Of a stretch of DNA of 64,000 bases, positions 8,269 to 17,077 are shown piece after piece (the first letter of the stretch is position 1; every line of letters begins with the position of its first letter). This DNA comes from Lachnospiraceae bacterium. GTDB lineage: Bacteria; Bacillota; Clostridia; Lachnospirales; Lachnospiraceae. Location: positions 1 through 64,000 of the forward strand of contig VSNM01000017.1 of assembly GCA_009774245.1 (NCBI GenBank), given 5' to 3'. The notes under the pieces were generated by a model. That model did no database searches. It saw only the letters and a program-made list of their open reading frames with translations, and was not told the origin of the DNA. Position numbers and translations under genes: made by a program.

Positions 8269-9810
8269 CTATTTGCGCACCAGCAGCGACTTGCCCGTCA
8301 TCTCAGCAGGCTGTTGCATTCCCATCGTCTCGATCAGCGTCGGCACGATATCTGCAAGGCAGCCGCCCTCGCGCAGTGTGTACGCCGGATCATAGTTTAC
8401 GAGAATAAACGGAACCGGATTTGTCGTGTGCGCCGTGAACGGAGCGCCTGTCTCGTAGTCGACGAGCTGTTCCGCGTTTCCGTGGTCTGCACAGATGAAC
8501 ATCGTGCCGTTCACCTCAAGAATCGCATCAACCGCCTTTCCGACACATTCGTCAACCGCCTCGACTGCCTTGATCGCAGCCGCCTCAACGCCTGTGTGCC
8601 CTACCATGTCAGGATTTGCAAAGTTGATGATGATGACATCATACTTTCCGGAACGAATCGCGTCTGTGAGCTTGTCGCACACGGTATAAGCGCTCATCTC
8701 CGGTTTTAAATCATAGGTCGCTACCTCCTTCGGAGAGGGAACGAGCACCCTGTCCTCTCCTTCGTTTGGCTCCTCCACGCCGCCGTTGAAGAAGAACGTC
8801 ACATGGGCATACTTCTCTGTCTCCGCGATTCTCGCCTGTGTCATATGGTTTGCCGCGAGCCACTCGCCAAAGGTATTCGTCACAGAGATCTTGTGGAACG
8901 CGACAGACTTGTTTGGAATCGTCGGATCATAGTCTGAGAAGCACACATATTTCACATCGAGACGCTTTCTGTTAAAGCCCTTGAAATCATCATCGCAGAA
9001 TGCTCTGGTAATCTCCCGCGCGCGGTCCGGTCTGAAATTGAAGAAAATGATCGAATCGCCGTCCTTGATGGTCGCGATCGCCTTTCCATTCTCCGCCACC
9101 ACTGTCGGAAGCACGAACTCGTCCGTCTTGTCATTATCATAAGACTGCTGGATTCCTGCCGGACCTGACGCCGCCTGCTCACCCTTGCCCTCTGTCATCG
9201 CCTCGTATGCCTTCTGCACGCGGTCGTAGTTATTGTCCCTGTCCATCGCATAGTAGCGTCCCATCACAGACGCGATCCTGCCGACGCCGATCTCTGCCAT
9301 CTTTGCCTCGAGCTCCTCCGCAAAGCCTTTTCCCGATGCAGGGGGCGTGTCTCGCCCGTCAAGGAAACAGTGCACATAGACCTCGGAAAGCCCGCTTCTC
9401 TTTGCAAGCTCAAGCAGTCCATACAAGTGTGTATTGTGGCTGTGGACGCCGCCATCTGACAGCAGACCAAACAGATGAAGCGCCGAGTTCTTCGCCTTAC
9501 AGTTCTCCACTGCCTCCATCAGCGCGGGATTCTCAAAGAAAGTGCCGTCCTGAATCTCTTTTGTAATTCTGGTAAGCTCCTGATATACGATTCTGCCAGC
9601 ACCCATATTTAAGTGCCCTACCTCGGAGTTGCCCATCTGTCCATCGGGAAGTCCCACCGCCATGCCGCTCGCGTTTCCCTGTACAAACGGATACTCCTTC
9701 ATCAGCCTGTCCATCACCGGCGTTTTTCCCAGCGCCACCGCGTTGTGTTCTGTCTTTTCATTTAATCCATAGCCGTCAAGAATCATTAACACTGTCGTCT
9801 TCTTGCTCAT
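8269..9810 (-). CDS. gpmI: 2,3-bisphosphoglycerate-independent phosphoglycerate mutase
   Basis: A cytoplasmic glycolytic enzyme that interconverts 3- and 2-phosphoglycerate using two Mn ions. It is 513 aa, the normal family length. Motifs present include the N-terminal MILDGYGLN metal site, the catalytic-serine motif MGNSEVGHLNMGAGR (about residues 60-74), SDGGVHSH, GRDTPP, FNFRPDRARE, NFANPDMVGHTG and ADHGNAEQ. The start is supported by AAAGGAGAATAGGAA in front of the ATG. It stands between two SUKH genes rather than in a gap-pgk-tpi cluster, and it ends at a hairpin terminator. Confidence 0.98.
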   Translation of the reverse strand: MSKKTTVLMILDGYGLNEKTEHNAVALGKTPVMDRLMKEYPFVQGNASGMAVGLPDGQMGNSEVGHLNMGAGRIVYQELTRITKEIQDGTFFENPALMEAVENCKAKNSALHLFGLLSDGGVHSHNTHLYGLLELAKRSGLSEVYVHCFLDGRDTPPASGKGFAEELEAKMAEIGVGRIASVMGRYYAMDRDNNYDRVQKAYEAMTEGKGEQAASGPAGIQQSYDNDKTDEFVLPTVVAENGKAIATIKDGDSIIFFNFRPDRAREITRAFCDDDFKGFNRKRLDVKYVCFSDYDPTIPNKSVAFHKISVTNTFGEWLAANHMTQARIAETEKYAHVTFFFNGGVEEPNEGEDRVLVPSPKEVATYDLKPEMSAYTVCDKLTDAIRSGKYDVIIINFANPDMVGHTGVEAAAIKAVEAVDECVGKAVDAILEVNGTMFICADHGNAEQLVDYETGAPFTAHTTNPVPFILVNYDPAYTLREGGCLADIVPTLIETMGMQQPAEMTGKSLLVRK

Positions 9811-9937
9811 TTCCTATTCTCCTTTTTCATCTCTATAATTTCGTATTGTTTCTGCCTCTCCCATACATGCAGAGGAAAGCGTGCACCCAGATGCCCACAC
9901 TCGTATAAAGTATACACTTTTTTCCAGTTACGCGCAA

Positions 9938-10486
9938 TCATTTTTCATCATACACATAATCCTTATAGTAATCCGTCTCATCCTGGTTGTCCAGCCACAA
10001 CTCAAACCAGCCTAGAAAATCCTGACGCTCACAGCAGGGCTGGACGCCCACATCTGTAAATTCCCATACTTCACCCTGGCATTTTCCAGTGATGATCAGA
10101 TGATAACTCATGCTGCATCCCAAATCGATCAGTTTGATATTTCCCCGGTATACTTTATTTTTCTTCTCATCCTCAATGATATCCGACTCTCTCTCGTCCT
10201 CCTCCCAAAGCCAGAATTTTTCAAGCATAAAGGGCTCGGACGGATTTTGACACAGACTGCTCTCCAGACTATTAAGACGGCATCCTTCGTACATATATTC
10301 GCATCCATTTCCGACCTTTTTCAAAAACAAACGATATGCCTGTGGCAGACGAATTTTGTGGCAATCTTCAAACGCTGCAATCTCCTCTTCCGAAAGGCAT
10401 TCTCCCATCTCGATCTGAAGCGCGTCTATTTTTCCCTGAATCCGCTCTATCACTTTTTCATAATCCTTCGGTTCATAAACTGGCAT
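9938..10486 (-). CDS. SMI1/KNR4 (SUKH) family protein, 182 aa
   Basis: A second SUKH protein: LSEEEIAAFEDCHKIRLPQA, YRLFLKKVGNGCEY (residues about 30-65), then a DLGCSMSYHLIITG core strand pair and GEVWEFTDVGVQPC. The C terminus is acidic and tyrosine-rich (DYYKDYVYDEK). It is not closely similar to the SUKH gene at 7682. Members of this fold are often immunity proteins, but no toxin neighbour is present. It lies upstream of gpmI on the same strand with a 127-bp gap holding no obvious terminator, so it may be in the same transcript. Confidence 0.8.
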   Translation of the reverse strand: MPVYEPKDYEKVIERIQGKIDALQIEMGECLSEEEIAAFEDCHKIRLPQAYRLFLKKVGNGCEYMYEGCRLNSLESSLCQNPSEPFMLEKFWLWEEDERESDIIEDEKKNKVYRGNIKLIDLGCSMSYHLIITGKCQGEVWEFTDVGVQPCCERQDFLGWFELWLDNQDETDYYKDYVYDEK

Positions 10487-10567
10487 TACAATCTCTCCTT
10501 ATATTCTTATCCAATAAAACCTCTGTACTCGACATATCCCTAATCCGACTGGCAGACAAAGTATCCA

Positions 10568-13108
10568 TCACACAAACTCACACGCACACCCCGTCCTTTC
10601 CAAGAAAGCCTCCGCGACCGCCTTCTGCTTTTCTAAGTCTGTCTCCCCTGCGGTTTTCAGTGCTACAGCTCGTCTGTCAGGGATATAGGACGGATTCTTT
10701 GCGGGCGTCAATCCGTGTTCCGCACAGAGCGACCGGATCACCTGAAGCAGCGCATTCTGGTTTACCCTATCGGCGATCCGGATACGCCACCCGATCTGGT
10801 CTGCTATTCTCTGCAACTCCTTCCGGTATCGGAGACCGACCTGCGGCGAGACAAAGCTAAATTCCAGATATTTCCCTCTCCCGTCCTGTTTTAAGCTCTT
10901 CTTTTCAATCTGATCGGGAAGCCCCTCAAAACTCTGATCGATACAGGAAAAGGCAAGATTCTGCTCCACCGGTTTTGTCGCTCCATCCCCCGGCTCAAAT
11001 TCCAAATCAGATTTTTTTGCTGCATCACCACTGCCAATACTTCCGGAAGCTTCTGCCGCACTCCCGCCGCCCAGGCATCTGCCATTCACGCACAGGCTCC
11101 AGCCCGTCTGCCTGAAAAACGCCCCTGCGGCTTCCCGATCCTGTTCCTTTTCCGCCGAGACAGTCACCACGTACTGTTTCCTGTCCACATAATAGGACAC
11201 CTTCTGCAGCCTGTCCCCGAATGCCGCATACAGCAGACTGCCTGCGGCGCTGTGATTCATGGAGGGATTGACACGGACAGTCCATCCTGTCTCTTCCTGA
11301 AAATCCTCCGCATTTTTCTGAAACAGCGCTTTGTCTATGCTGTCAGGATAGTCAAACTGCAGAACAACTTCCCGCCTTTCCGGATAATAGCCGATCTTTC
11401 GGTATGTATGCGCCGCAAAAAGCTCTTGTATCTGCACCTCAACCTCCTGTATGGTCCGCTCCTTTGGCGCCAGCGCCTTCTCAATATCCTCCCGGGAATT
11501 GACCTCGAACAAAAACAACTGCCGTGCATTTGGGGAAAAATAAGGGCTCTCTGACAAAATCTCCTGCATACTTTGCAGCGTTTCCTCCTCCTGCCGCCGC
11601 CCATACCAGATCTCAGCTAACTGGGATACCGCAAACTTCCTGCCGCTGTAGTGCTCGCACCAATATCCCCACAAGAGCTTCGCGTCATCTGCCGCAAATG
11701 CATGGTTTTTCTGCATGGTATAGGGCAATGGATTGTTCAACTGCTGTCGCTTCTTTCGAATCTCCACAGGATAGACCTGCCCGCATTCCGGCAGATAGAT
11801 ACGGCGGCGGTAATCCTCCTTTGCCAGCTCCTTCCCGTAATCGCGGATCGTCTGTTCATTCCCATGCACCAGAAATATCTGGCGCGCGGACAGCCGTTCC
11901 AGCAATGCCGTAATCTCTGACTTGTCCCCGTGCGCGGACAGCCCCACCTGCTCGATGCGGCATCTGACCGGAAGCGTCGTCCCGTCCAATGTGATCTTTT
12001 TTTCCTCCTGCCCTTCCAGCAGGTTCATCAGCTGTCTTCCCGGCGACTCCTCGTCCTGGTATCCTGTGATGATGACACATGCGTCCTCAGACTGGACAAG
12101 CTTTTTGGCATACTGCATACTCGGACCGCCAGTTAGCATGCCGGAGCTGGACACGATGACCGCCGCCCCCTTCTGTTCAAGAATCTCCTGTCTGTTTCCC
12201 ATGGGCGCCACCGGCTGGATTTCCTTTGTATAAAACGGTTCGCTGCCGCGCAGAATCCGCTTTCCCAGAGCATTTTTCAGAAATGTCGGATTGCGGGTGT
12301 AGACGATGTTGATATCCCGTACCATGCCGTCCACATACACCGGGACAGCTGGAATCTCCCCATTCTGAATCGCCGCACGCAGGATCAGCAGCACCTCCTG
12401 CGACCGCCCGAGCGCAAAAGCCGGAATCAGGACCTTCTGACCTTTTTCAACACATTCCCGCACCAGCTCCACCAGCCGCCGCTCCTCCACCTGCCTGTTG
12501 GCGTGGAGCCTGTTCCCGTAAGTCGTCTCCACGATGGCAACATCCGGCCTCAGCTTCGGTATATGGATTCCCTCGATCGTCCGCTGTGAGAATGCGGCAA
12601 AATCCCCAGAATAAAACAGCGTCCCCTCCTCCGTGGAAAGATAGGTGCACGCCGCCCCCGCAATATGCCCCGCCGGATAAAACGTGAGCCGGACTCCGTC
12701 GGATATCAGCTGCTCTGCCTGATACCGCACAGGCGTGACGCGCCCGAGCATGTCGAGCACGTCCTGCTCTGTGTAATGTGGAATCTCATCCTCGCGGTAT
12801 GCCATGATCTTCAGGCTGTCATATAAAAGCACGCGCGTCAGCTCTGCCGTCATGACTGTCATATAAATCCGCGCGTTGGGATATGCCTTGCTGATGATCG
12901 GAAGCGTTCCGATATGGTCCATGTGCGCATGGCTGACAATGATCGCGTCCACGCCGCCCTGCTCCTGTATCGTGCGGAAATCCGGCAGCGGATCTTTTAC
13001 CCCCGACTGCCGGATTCCGCTGTCCAGAAGAAACCGCCTGCCAGCCGCCTTCACATATATACAGCTTGCGCCAATCTCCATGGCGCCGCCCAGAAAATGA
13101 AACTCCAT
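10568..13108 (-). CDS. Metallo-beta-lactamase/beta-CASP protein with a repetitive C-terminal extension, 846 aa
   Basis: The first about 450 residues are a complete beta-CASP nuclease fold: SHAHMDHIG (H60-x-H62-x-D64-H65), the PAGHIAGAA histidine, FYSGDF aspartate, then the beta-CASP motifs IPAFALGRSQEVL, VSSSGMLTGG and VGLSAHGDK, and the final LVHGNE. This matches RNA-processing exonuclease/CPSF-like enzymes rather than RNase J, which is shorter and arranged differently. The last about 400 residues are unusual. They contain about four weak repeats of the form aromatic-x-x-RR-x-V followed about 30 residues later by TGW-like (YYPERREVV/TGWTVRV, YYVDRKQYV/TGWSLCV, KYLEFSFV/IGWRIRI, SYIPDRRAV/TGCACEF), probably small alpha-beta modules that bind RNA or a partner. 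The start has AAGGGGGAG upstream and a consensus promoter at 13170-13198. Confidence 0.85.
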   Translation of the reverse strand: MEFHFLGGAMEIGASCIYVKAAGRRFLLDSGIRQSGVKDPLPDFRTIQEQGGVDAIIVSHAHMDHIGTLPIISKAYPNARIYMTVMTAELTRVLLYDSLKIMAYREDEIPHYTEQDVLDMLGRVTPVRYQAEQLISDGVRLTFYPAGHIAGAACTYLSTEEGTLFYSGDFAAFSQRTIEGIHIPKLRPDVAIVETTYGNRLHANRQVEERRLVELVRECVEKGQKVLIPAFALGRSQEVLLILRAAIQNGEIPAVPVYVDGMVRDINIVYTRNPTFLKNALGKRILRGSEPFYTKEIQPVAPMGNRQEILEQKGAAVIVSSSGMLTGGPSMQYAKKLVQSEDACVIITGYQDEESPGRQLMNLLEGQEEKKITLDGTTLPVRCRIEQVGLSAHGDKSEITALLERLSARQIFLVHGNEQTIRDYGKELAKEDYRRRIYLPECGQVYPVEIRKKRQQLNNPLPYTMQKNHAFAADDAKLLWGYWCEHYSGRKFAVSQLAEIWYGRRQEEETLQSMQEILSESPYFSPNARQLFLFEVNSREDIEKALAPKERTIQEVEVQIQELFAAHTYRKIGYYPERREVVLQFDYPDSIDKALFQKNAEDFQEETGWTVRVNPSMNHSAAGSLLYAAFGDRLQKVSYYVDRKQYVVTVSAEKEQDREAAGAFFRQTGWSLCVNGRCLGGGSAAEASGSIGSGDAAKKSDLEFEPGDGATKPVEQNLAFSCIDQSFEGLPDQIEKKSLKQDGRGKYLEFSFVSPQVGLRYRKELQRIADQIGWRIRIADRVNQNALLQVIRSLCAEHGLTPAKNPSYIPDRRAVALKTAGETDLEKQKAVAEAFLERTGCACEFV

Positions 13109-13169
13109 AATACTCCCCCTTTCATAAAAACACCAATTCTTCGGTATTGATACCTAAATCGTTCCTTTC

Positions 13170-13198
13170 ATGATATCATTTTTCAAATGTATTGTCAA
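13170..13198 (-). promoter_or_regulatory. SigmaA promoter for the beta-CASP gene
   Basis: On the minus strand TTGACA (13198-13193), exactly 17 bp, then TATCAT (13175-13170). It lies 62 bp upstream of the ATG and is divergent from the ABC-exporter promoter 18 bp away. Confidence 0.7.
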
Positions 13199-13215
13199 AA
13201 AAGAATGATAAGCAG

Positions 13216-13244
13216 TTGACAACCGCTAAAAATGAGAGTATGTT
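13216..13244 (+). promoter_or_regulatory. SigmaA promoter for the ABC-exporter leader transcript
   Basis: TTGACA (13216-13221), a 17-bp spacer and TATGTT (13239-13244). Transcription would start near 13251, giving a leader of about 280 nt before the first exporter gene. Confidence 0.7.
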
Positions 13245-13264
13245 AAATAGAGCAACCAATTATT

Positions 13265-13291
13265 GCATTTGTTGGAAATCATAACAAATGC
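13265..13291 (+). promoter_or_regulatory. 27-bp palindrome at the start of the leader RNA
   Basis: GCATTTGTT and AACAAATGC are perfect complements around a 9-nt centre. It sits about 15-40 nt after the predicted transcription start. It could be an operator for an unlinked repressor or a 5' stem-loop that protects the leader RNA. Confidence 0.4.
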
Positions 13292-13316
13292 CGCGTACAG
13301 GAAAGGAGGTAGTACT

Positions 13317-13403
13317 ATGTTGAATCAGTCTGGTAATACCACAATCAATCAGCGTATAACGTTATACTATAGTAAAATTATCTCCGGGGTATCTTGGATG
13401 TGA
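13317..13403 (+). CDS. Leader peptide, 28 aa, upstream of the ABC exporter
   Basis: A short reading frame, ATG at 13317 to TGA at 13401-13403, preceded by the best ribosome site in the area (GAAAGGAGG, 8 nt before the ATG). The peptide begins MLNQSGNTTINQ, has a central ITLYYSKII and ends SGVSWM. It is followed by 50 nt of potentially structured sequence and a strong terminator before the exporter genes. In B. subtilis the heterodimeric multidrug exporter BmrCD is preceded by the translated leader bmrB, and drug-stalled ribosomes there allow read-through of a terminator. The layout here is the same, with no sequence similarity claimed. The peptide probably has only this regulatory role. Confidence 0.7.
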   Translation: MLNQSGNTTINQRITLYYSKIISGVSWM

Positions 13404-13454
13404 CGGACTGTTTTCAGACAGGCTTGCGCAAATCCTGCAATTTAGAATCATTTG

Positions 13455-13486
13455 CCTCATGGTAATTTTGCCATGAGGTTTTTTTG
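13455..13486 (+). terminator. Attenuator terminator in front of the ABC exporter
   Basis: CCTCATGG, 8-nt loop, CCATGAGG, then seven T. A textbook intrinsic terminator placed between the leader peptide and the first exporter gene. ATTTGC just before it (13450-13455) can pair with GCAAAT at 13428-13433, a possible but weak competing structure. Confidence 0.8.
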
Positions 13487-13534
13487 TACTTTTCAATACA
13501 CCGGAGAACGATTTTGGGGAGGAAACTATTTTTT

Positions 13535-15307
13535 ATGAGAAAGAAACTATCAACCTACATCTGGGAATACAAGTGGCATTATCTCTTTGCCATCGCATCA
13601 CTGATCATCAGTGTTTCCCTTGACATGCTGGCGCCGATGCTCACCATGCACATCATTGACGATGTGATACTGGGCGGCAATCTGACGATTCTGCCCTATC
13701 TGCTTGGCGGCATTCTGGCTGTCGGCGTCGGGCGCTGCATCTTCCAGTACACAAAGGAATACACGTTTGACAAGGTGGGATCGTCCATCGGCTCGGACAT
13801 GCGTAAAAACCTGTTTGACCATATCCAGAGCCTGAGCAGCAGCTTTTTTGACAAGACAAACACCGGGGAACTCATGGCGCGCGTCAAGGACGACACCGAC
13901 AGAATATGGAACACCCTGTCCTATGTGAGCATGCTCATCATAGAAGTGATCTTCCACACCTGCGTGGTGCTCTTCTGCATGTACCGGCTGCACGCACCGC
14001 TCGCTGTCATACCGACGATCGCCATGCTGCTGTCCGCCCTGGTCGCCATCGGCATGGAACGCCATCTCGGCTCGATCTACGAGGACATCAGCGAGGAAAA
14101 CGCGGTTCTCAATACCGTGGCGGAAGAAAATCTTGCAGGCGTGCGCACCGTGAAGGCATTTGCGCGGGAAAAATTTGAGATCAATAAATTCCTGTCACAC
14201 AACCAGCGCTACTACGAGCTCAACATGCGGCAGTCCAAGGTATTTGTGCGCTACTATCCATATTTACAGATCATCACAAAGCTTCTGCCCATGATTATCC
14301 TGCTGCTCGGCGGACGCCTTGTGATCCAGGGAACGATTACCCTGGGCGTGCTCGGGGCATTTCTCGAGTACTCTAACAACATCGTATGGCCTATGGAAAT
14401 GCTCGGCTGGCTGTCAAACGACTTCTCCGCCGGCATCGCCTCCAACAAGAAGATCGCCAAAATATATGAACAAAAACCCGTGATCACTGAGGCTGACCAC
14501 CCGGTCACCCTGGACAACGTACAGGGAAAGATTGAATTTTCGCATGTCTCTTTCCATAAGGAAGATATGCATGAAATCCTGCACGACATCACCTTTGAGG
14601 CGGACGCCGGCTCCACAGTCGGCATCATGGGCGCTACCGGCGCGGGAAAAACCTCCGTGATACAACTGCTGCAGCGGCAGTATGACGCCACGGACGGCTG
14701 TATCCGCCTGGATGGCGTTGACATCAGGGAGCTTTCCCTGAAACAACTCCGGGGAAGTATTTCCATCGTGATGCAGGACGTATTCCTGTTCTCAGACACA
14801 ATCAATGAGAATGTAAAACTCGGCAAAAAGCAGTACATCGATGAGGCGATCGTGCGGAAAGCGTCGAGGGACGCGCAGGCGAGCAGCTTCATCGAAAAGA
14901 TGCCCGACGAGTACGAGACGGTCATCGGTGAGCGCGGCGTCGGGCTCTCAGGCGGACAGAAACAGCGCATCAGCATCGCAAGGGCATTTGCGAAACATAC
15001 ACCTGTTCTAATCATGGACGACTCAACGTCAGCGCTCGACATGGAAACGGAGCACGAGATTCAAAAGACACTGAAAGCGCTGCCCGACACGACCAAGCTG
15101 ATCATTGCCCACCGCATCAGCGCCGTGCGCCACGCGGACGAGATCATCGTCCTTGAAAACGGCTCGATCGCAGAGCGCGGGACACATGACGAGCTTCTCG
15201 CAAAAAAGGGCTTATACTATACCACTTACGTATCGCAATACGGTGAGCCGTCAGATTCCGGCAAACTGTCCGCCATCGGGGAAGGGGGTGCATACCATGG
15301 CAATTAA
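13535..15307 (+). CDS. Heterodimeric multidrug ABC exporter, subunit with degenerate ATPase site
   Basis: 590 aa: an N-terminal six-helix transmembrane domain (about residues 15-310) and a C-terminal nucleotide-binding domain. Walker A is GATGAGKTS, the signature is canonical LSGGQKQR, and the Walker B end is LIMDDSTSALD, where Asp496 stands in place of the catalytic Glu. That substitution is the hallmark of the degenerate half of heterodimeric exporters (BmrC, TM287). The ATG at 13535 follows GGGGAGGA; an earlier TTG start at 13484 would fall inside the attenuator and is unlikely. The 3' end overlaps the second subunit by 11 bp. Expression is probably controlled by the leader peptide and terminator upstream. 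Likely substrates are drugs or lipids. Confidence 0.9.
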   Translation: MRKKLSTYIWEYKWHYLFAIASLIISVSLDMLAPMLTMHIIDDVILGGNLTILPYLLGGILAVGVGRCIFQYTKEYTFDKVGSSIGSDMRKNLFDHIQSLSSSFFDKTNTGELMARVKDDTDRIWNTLSYVSMLIIEVIFHTCVVLFCMYRLHAPLAVIPTIAMLLSALVAIGMERHLGSIYEDISEENAVLNTVAEENLAGVRTVKAFAREKFEINKFLSHNQRYYELNMRQSKVFVRYYPYLQIITKLLPMIILLLGGRLVIQGTITLGVLGAFLEYSNNIVWPMEMLGWLSNDFSAGIASNKKIAKIYEQKPVITEADHPVTLDNVQGKIEFSHVSFHKEDMHEILHDITFEADAGSTVGIMGATGAGKTSVIQLLQRQYDATDGCIRLDGVDIRELSLKQLRGSISIVMQDVFLFSDTINENVKLGKKQYIDEAIVRKASRDAQASSFIEKMPDEYETVIGERGVGLSGGQKQRISIARAFAKHTPVLIMDDSTSALDMETEHEIQKTLKALPDTTKLIIAHRISAVRHADEIIVLENGSIAERGTHDELLAKKGLYYTTYVSQYGEPSDSGKLSAIGEGGAYHGN

Positions 15308-17075
15308 TTCCTACAAAGAGGACGAAAACCTGAATGAAGTCAGTAAAATAAAGACACTGGGCAGACTGTTCTCCTACCTGCTCACACACAAGGCTTCCAT
15401 CTTCGCAGTACTGCTGATCATGGCTTACTGCGTGTGCGTGAGCCTCATCAATCCACTGATCATAGAGTCGGCGATTGACAACCATATTTCAGTCGGCGAT
15501 TACAAAGGCCTCTACCGGCTTGCCGCGATCGCGCTTGTACTCAACGCGATCCTGATTGTCCTCGTGAAAGCCCGCATGTACATTATGGCAAAGGTGTGCA
15601 ACAAGGTGCTGGTCACAATCCGGCAGCAGCTCTATACGCATATACAGACGCTTGACTTTAAGTTCTTTGACAGCCGCCCGACCGGAAAAATCCTCGCGCG
15701 CATTATCGGGGACATCAACTCCCTGAAAGACGTGCTGTCAAACAGCGTCACAACCCTGATACCGGACTTTATCACGATCTGCGCGGTTGTCTGCATCATG
15801 TTTGTCAAAAATGCCAGACTCGCTGCCGCCGCCCTGATCAGCATTCCCCTCATGATCGCGGGGGTATGGTTCATTCAGGTGCGCTCCCACAAGCGGTGGC
15901 AGATTTTCCGCAAAAAATCCTCGAACCTCAACGCCTTCGTGCATGAGGATTTGTCAGGGATCCGTATAATACAGAGTTTTACCGCCGAGGAGGAGACGAA
16001 AGAAACTTTCCGCACCCTGGTTGACGAGCATCAGCGCTCTTTCATGGACGCTGTGCTGTATGCGGACGCTTTTGGTTCTGTGGTCGATTTCTGCTGGGGG
16101 CTTGGAAACGTGTCCCTCTGGTTTACAGGCATCATGATTCTCGGTGTCGACAATGCATCTGTGGGAACACTAATCGCATTCGGCACATATATATCGATGT
16201 TCTGGCAGCCAATCATGAACCTCAGCAACTTTTACAACCAGCTGATCACGAATATTTCCGGCGCGGAACGCATCTTTGAGATCCTGGATACCGGCGCGGA
16301 GATCGTGGACGCCGACGGCGTGACGACAATGCCTGAGATCGTCGGGGCAGTCGATTTTGAGCATGTCGGATTCTCTTATGAGGAAGGCACAGATGTCCTA
16401 AACGACGTGAGCTTCCACATAGAACCCGGCGAGACAATCGCCCTTGTAGGCCCCACCGGCGCCGGAAAAACAACCATCGTGAATCTGATCAGCCGCTTTT
16501 ATGATATTCAAAAGGGTGTTATCCGGATCGATGGACATGATATCAAAGAGGTCAGTATCGAAAGTCTCCGGCAGCAGATGGGCATTATGACACAGGATAA
16601 CTTCCTGTTTACAGGAACAATCCGTGAAAATATCGCCTACGGCAAATTAGACGCGACGGACGAGGAGATTATCGCGGCGGCAAAAGCCGTCCACGCACAT
16701 GATTTTATCACAAAACTGCCAGACGGCTACAACACGAAACTGGAGGAGCGCGGCGGCGGACTGTCCGTCGGCCAGAAACAGCTGCTCGCCTTCGCCCGCA
16801 CGATGGTCAGCAACCCCAGGATACTGATTCTGGATGAGGCGACATCGAGTATCGACACCAAGACAGAACTGCTGGTTCAGGATGGCATCGAAGCTCTGTT
16901 AAAAGGACGCACATCCTTTGTCATCGCGCACCGCCTGTCCACGATCCAGAAGGCAGACCGCATCTTTGTCATTGACAATGGCGGCATCGTGGAAGAAGGA
17001 AACGCAAGGGAGCTGATGGCAAAAAGAGGCGCGTACTACAGGCTCTATACTGCACAGCTACAGGACGTTGTATAA
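15297..17075 (+). CDS. Heterodimeric multidrug ABC exporter, subunit with catalytic ATPase site
   Basis: 592 aa, transmembrane domain then nucleotide-binding domain. Walker A GPTGAGKTT and Walker B LILDEATSSID with the catalytic glutamate (E514) are intact, but the signature is LSVGQ instead of LSGGQ. Paired with the first subunit this gives one fully consensus ATP site (this Walker A/B plus the partner LSGGQ) and one degenerate site (partner Asp496 plus this LSVGQ), as in BmrCD and TM287/288. The start at 15297 lies inside the end of the upstream gene, after GGGGAAGGGGGTG. The two genes form one unit followed by two structured repeats and a terminator. Confidence 0.9.
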   Translation: MAINSYKEDENLNEVSKIKTLGRLFSYLLTHKASIFAVLLIMAYCVCVSLINPLIIESAIDNHISVGDYKGLYRLAAIALVLNAILIVLVKARMYIMAKVCNKVLVTIRQQLYTHIQTLDFKFFDSRPTGKILARIIGDINSLKDVLSNSVTTLIPDFITICAVVCIMFVKNARLAAAALISIPLMIAGVWFIQVRSHKRWQIFRKKSSNLNAFVHEDLSGIRIIQSFTAEEETKETFRTLVDEHQRSFMDAVLYADAFGSVVDFCWGLGNVSLWFTGIMILGVDNASVGTLIAFGTYISMFWQPIMNLSNFYNQLITNISGAERIFEILDTGAEIVDADGVTTMPEIVGAVDFEHVGFSYEEGTDVLNDVSFHIEPGETIALVGPTGAGKTTIVNLISRFYDIQKGVIRIDGHDIKEVSIESLRQQMGIMTQDNFLFTGTIRENIAYGKLDATDEEIIAAAKAVHAHDFITKLPDGYNTKLEERGGGLSVGQKQLLAFARTMVSNPRILILDEATSSIDTKTELLVQDGIEALLKGRTSFVIAHRLSTIQKADRIFVIDNGGIVEEGNARELMAKRGAYYRLYTAQLQDVV

Positions 17076-17077
17076 CC

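Noticed and set aside
8314..8709. 131-codon plus-strand frame inside gpmI
   Set aside because: Antisense shadow of a highly conserved enzyme gene; arginine/cysteine-rich composition and no ribosome site.
13484..13534. TTG start adding 17 residues to the first exporter subunit
   Set aside because: It falls within the T tract of the attenuator terminator; the ATG at 13535 has a proper ribosome site.
14254..15042. 262-codon minus-strand frame inside the ABC exporter
   Set aside because: Antisense to the ATPase domain with intact motifs; serine/proline-rich translation typical of a shadow frame.
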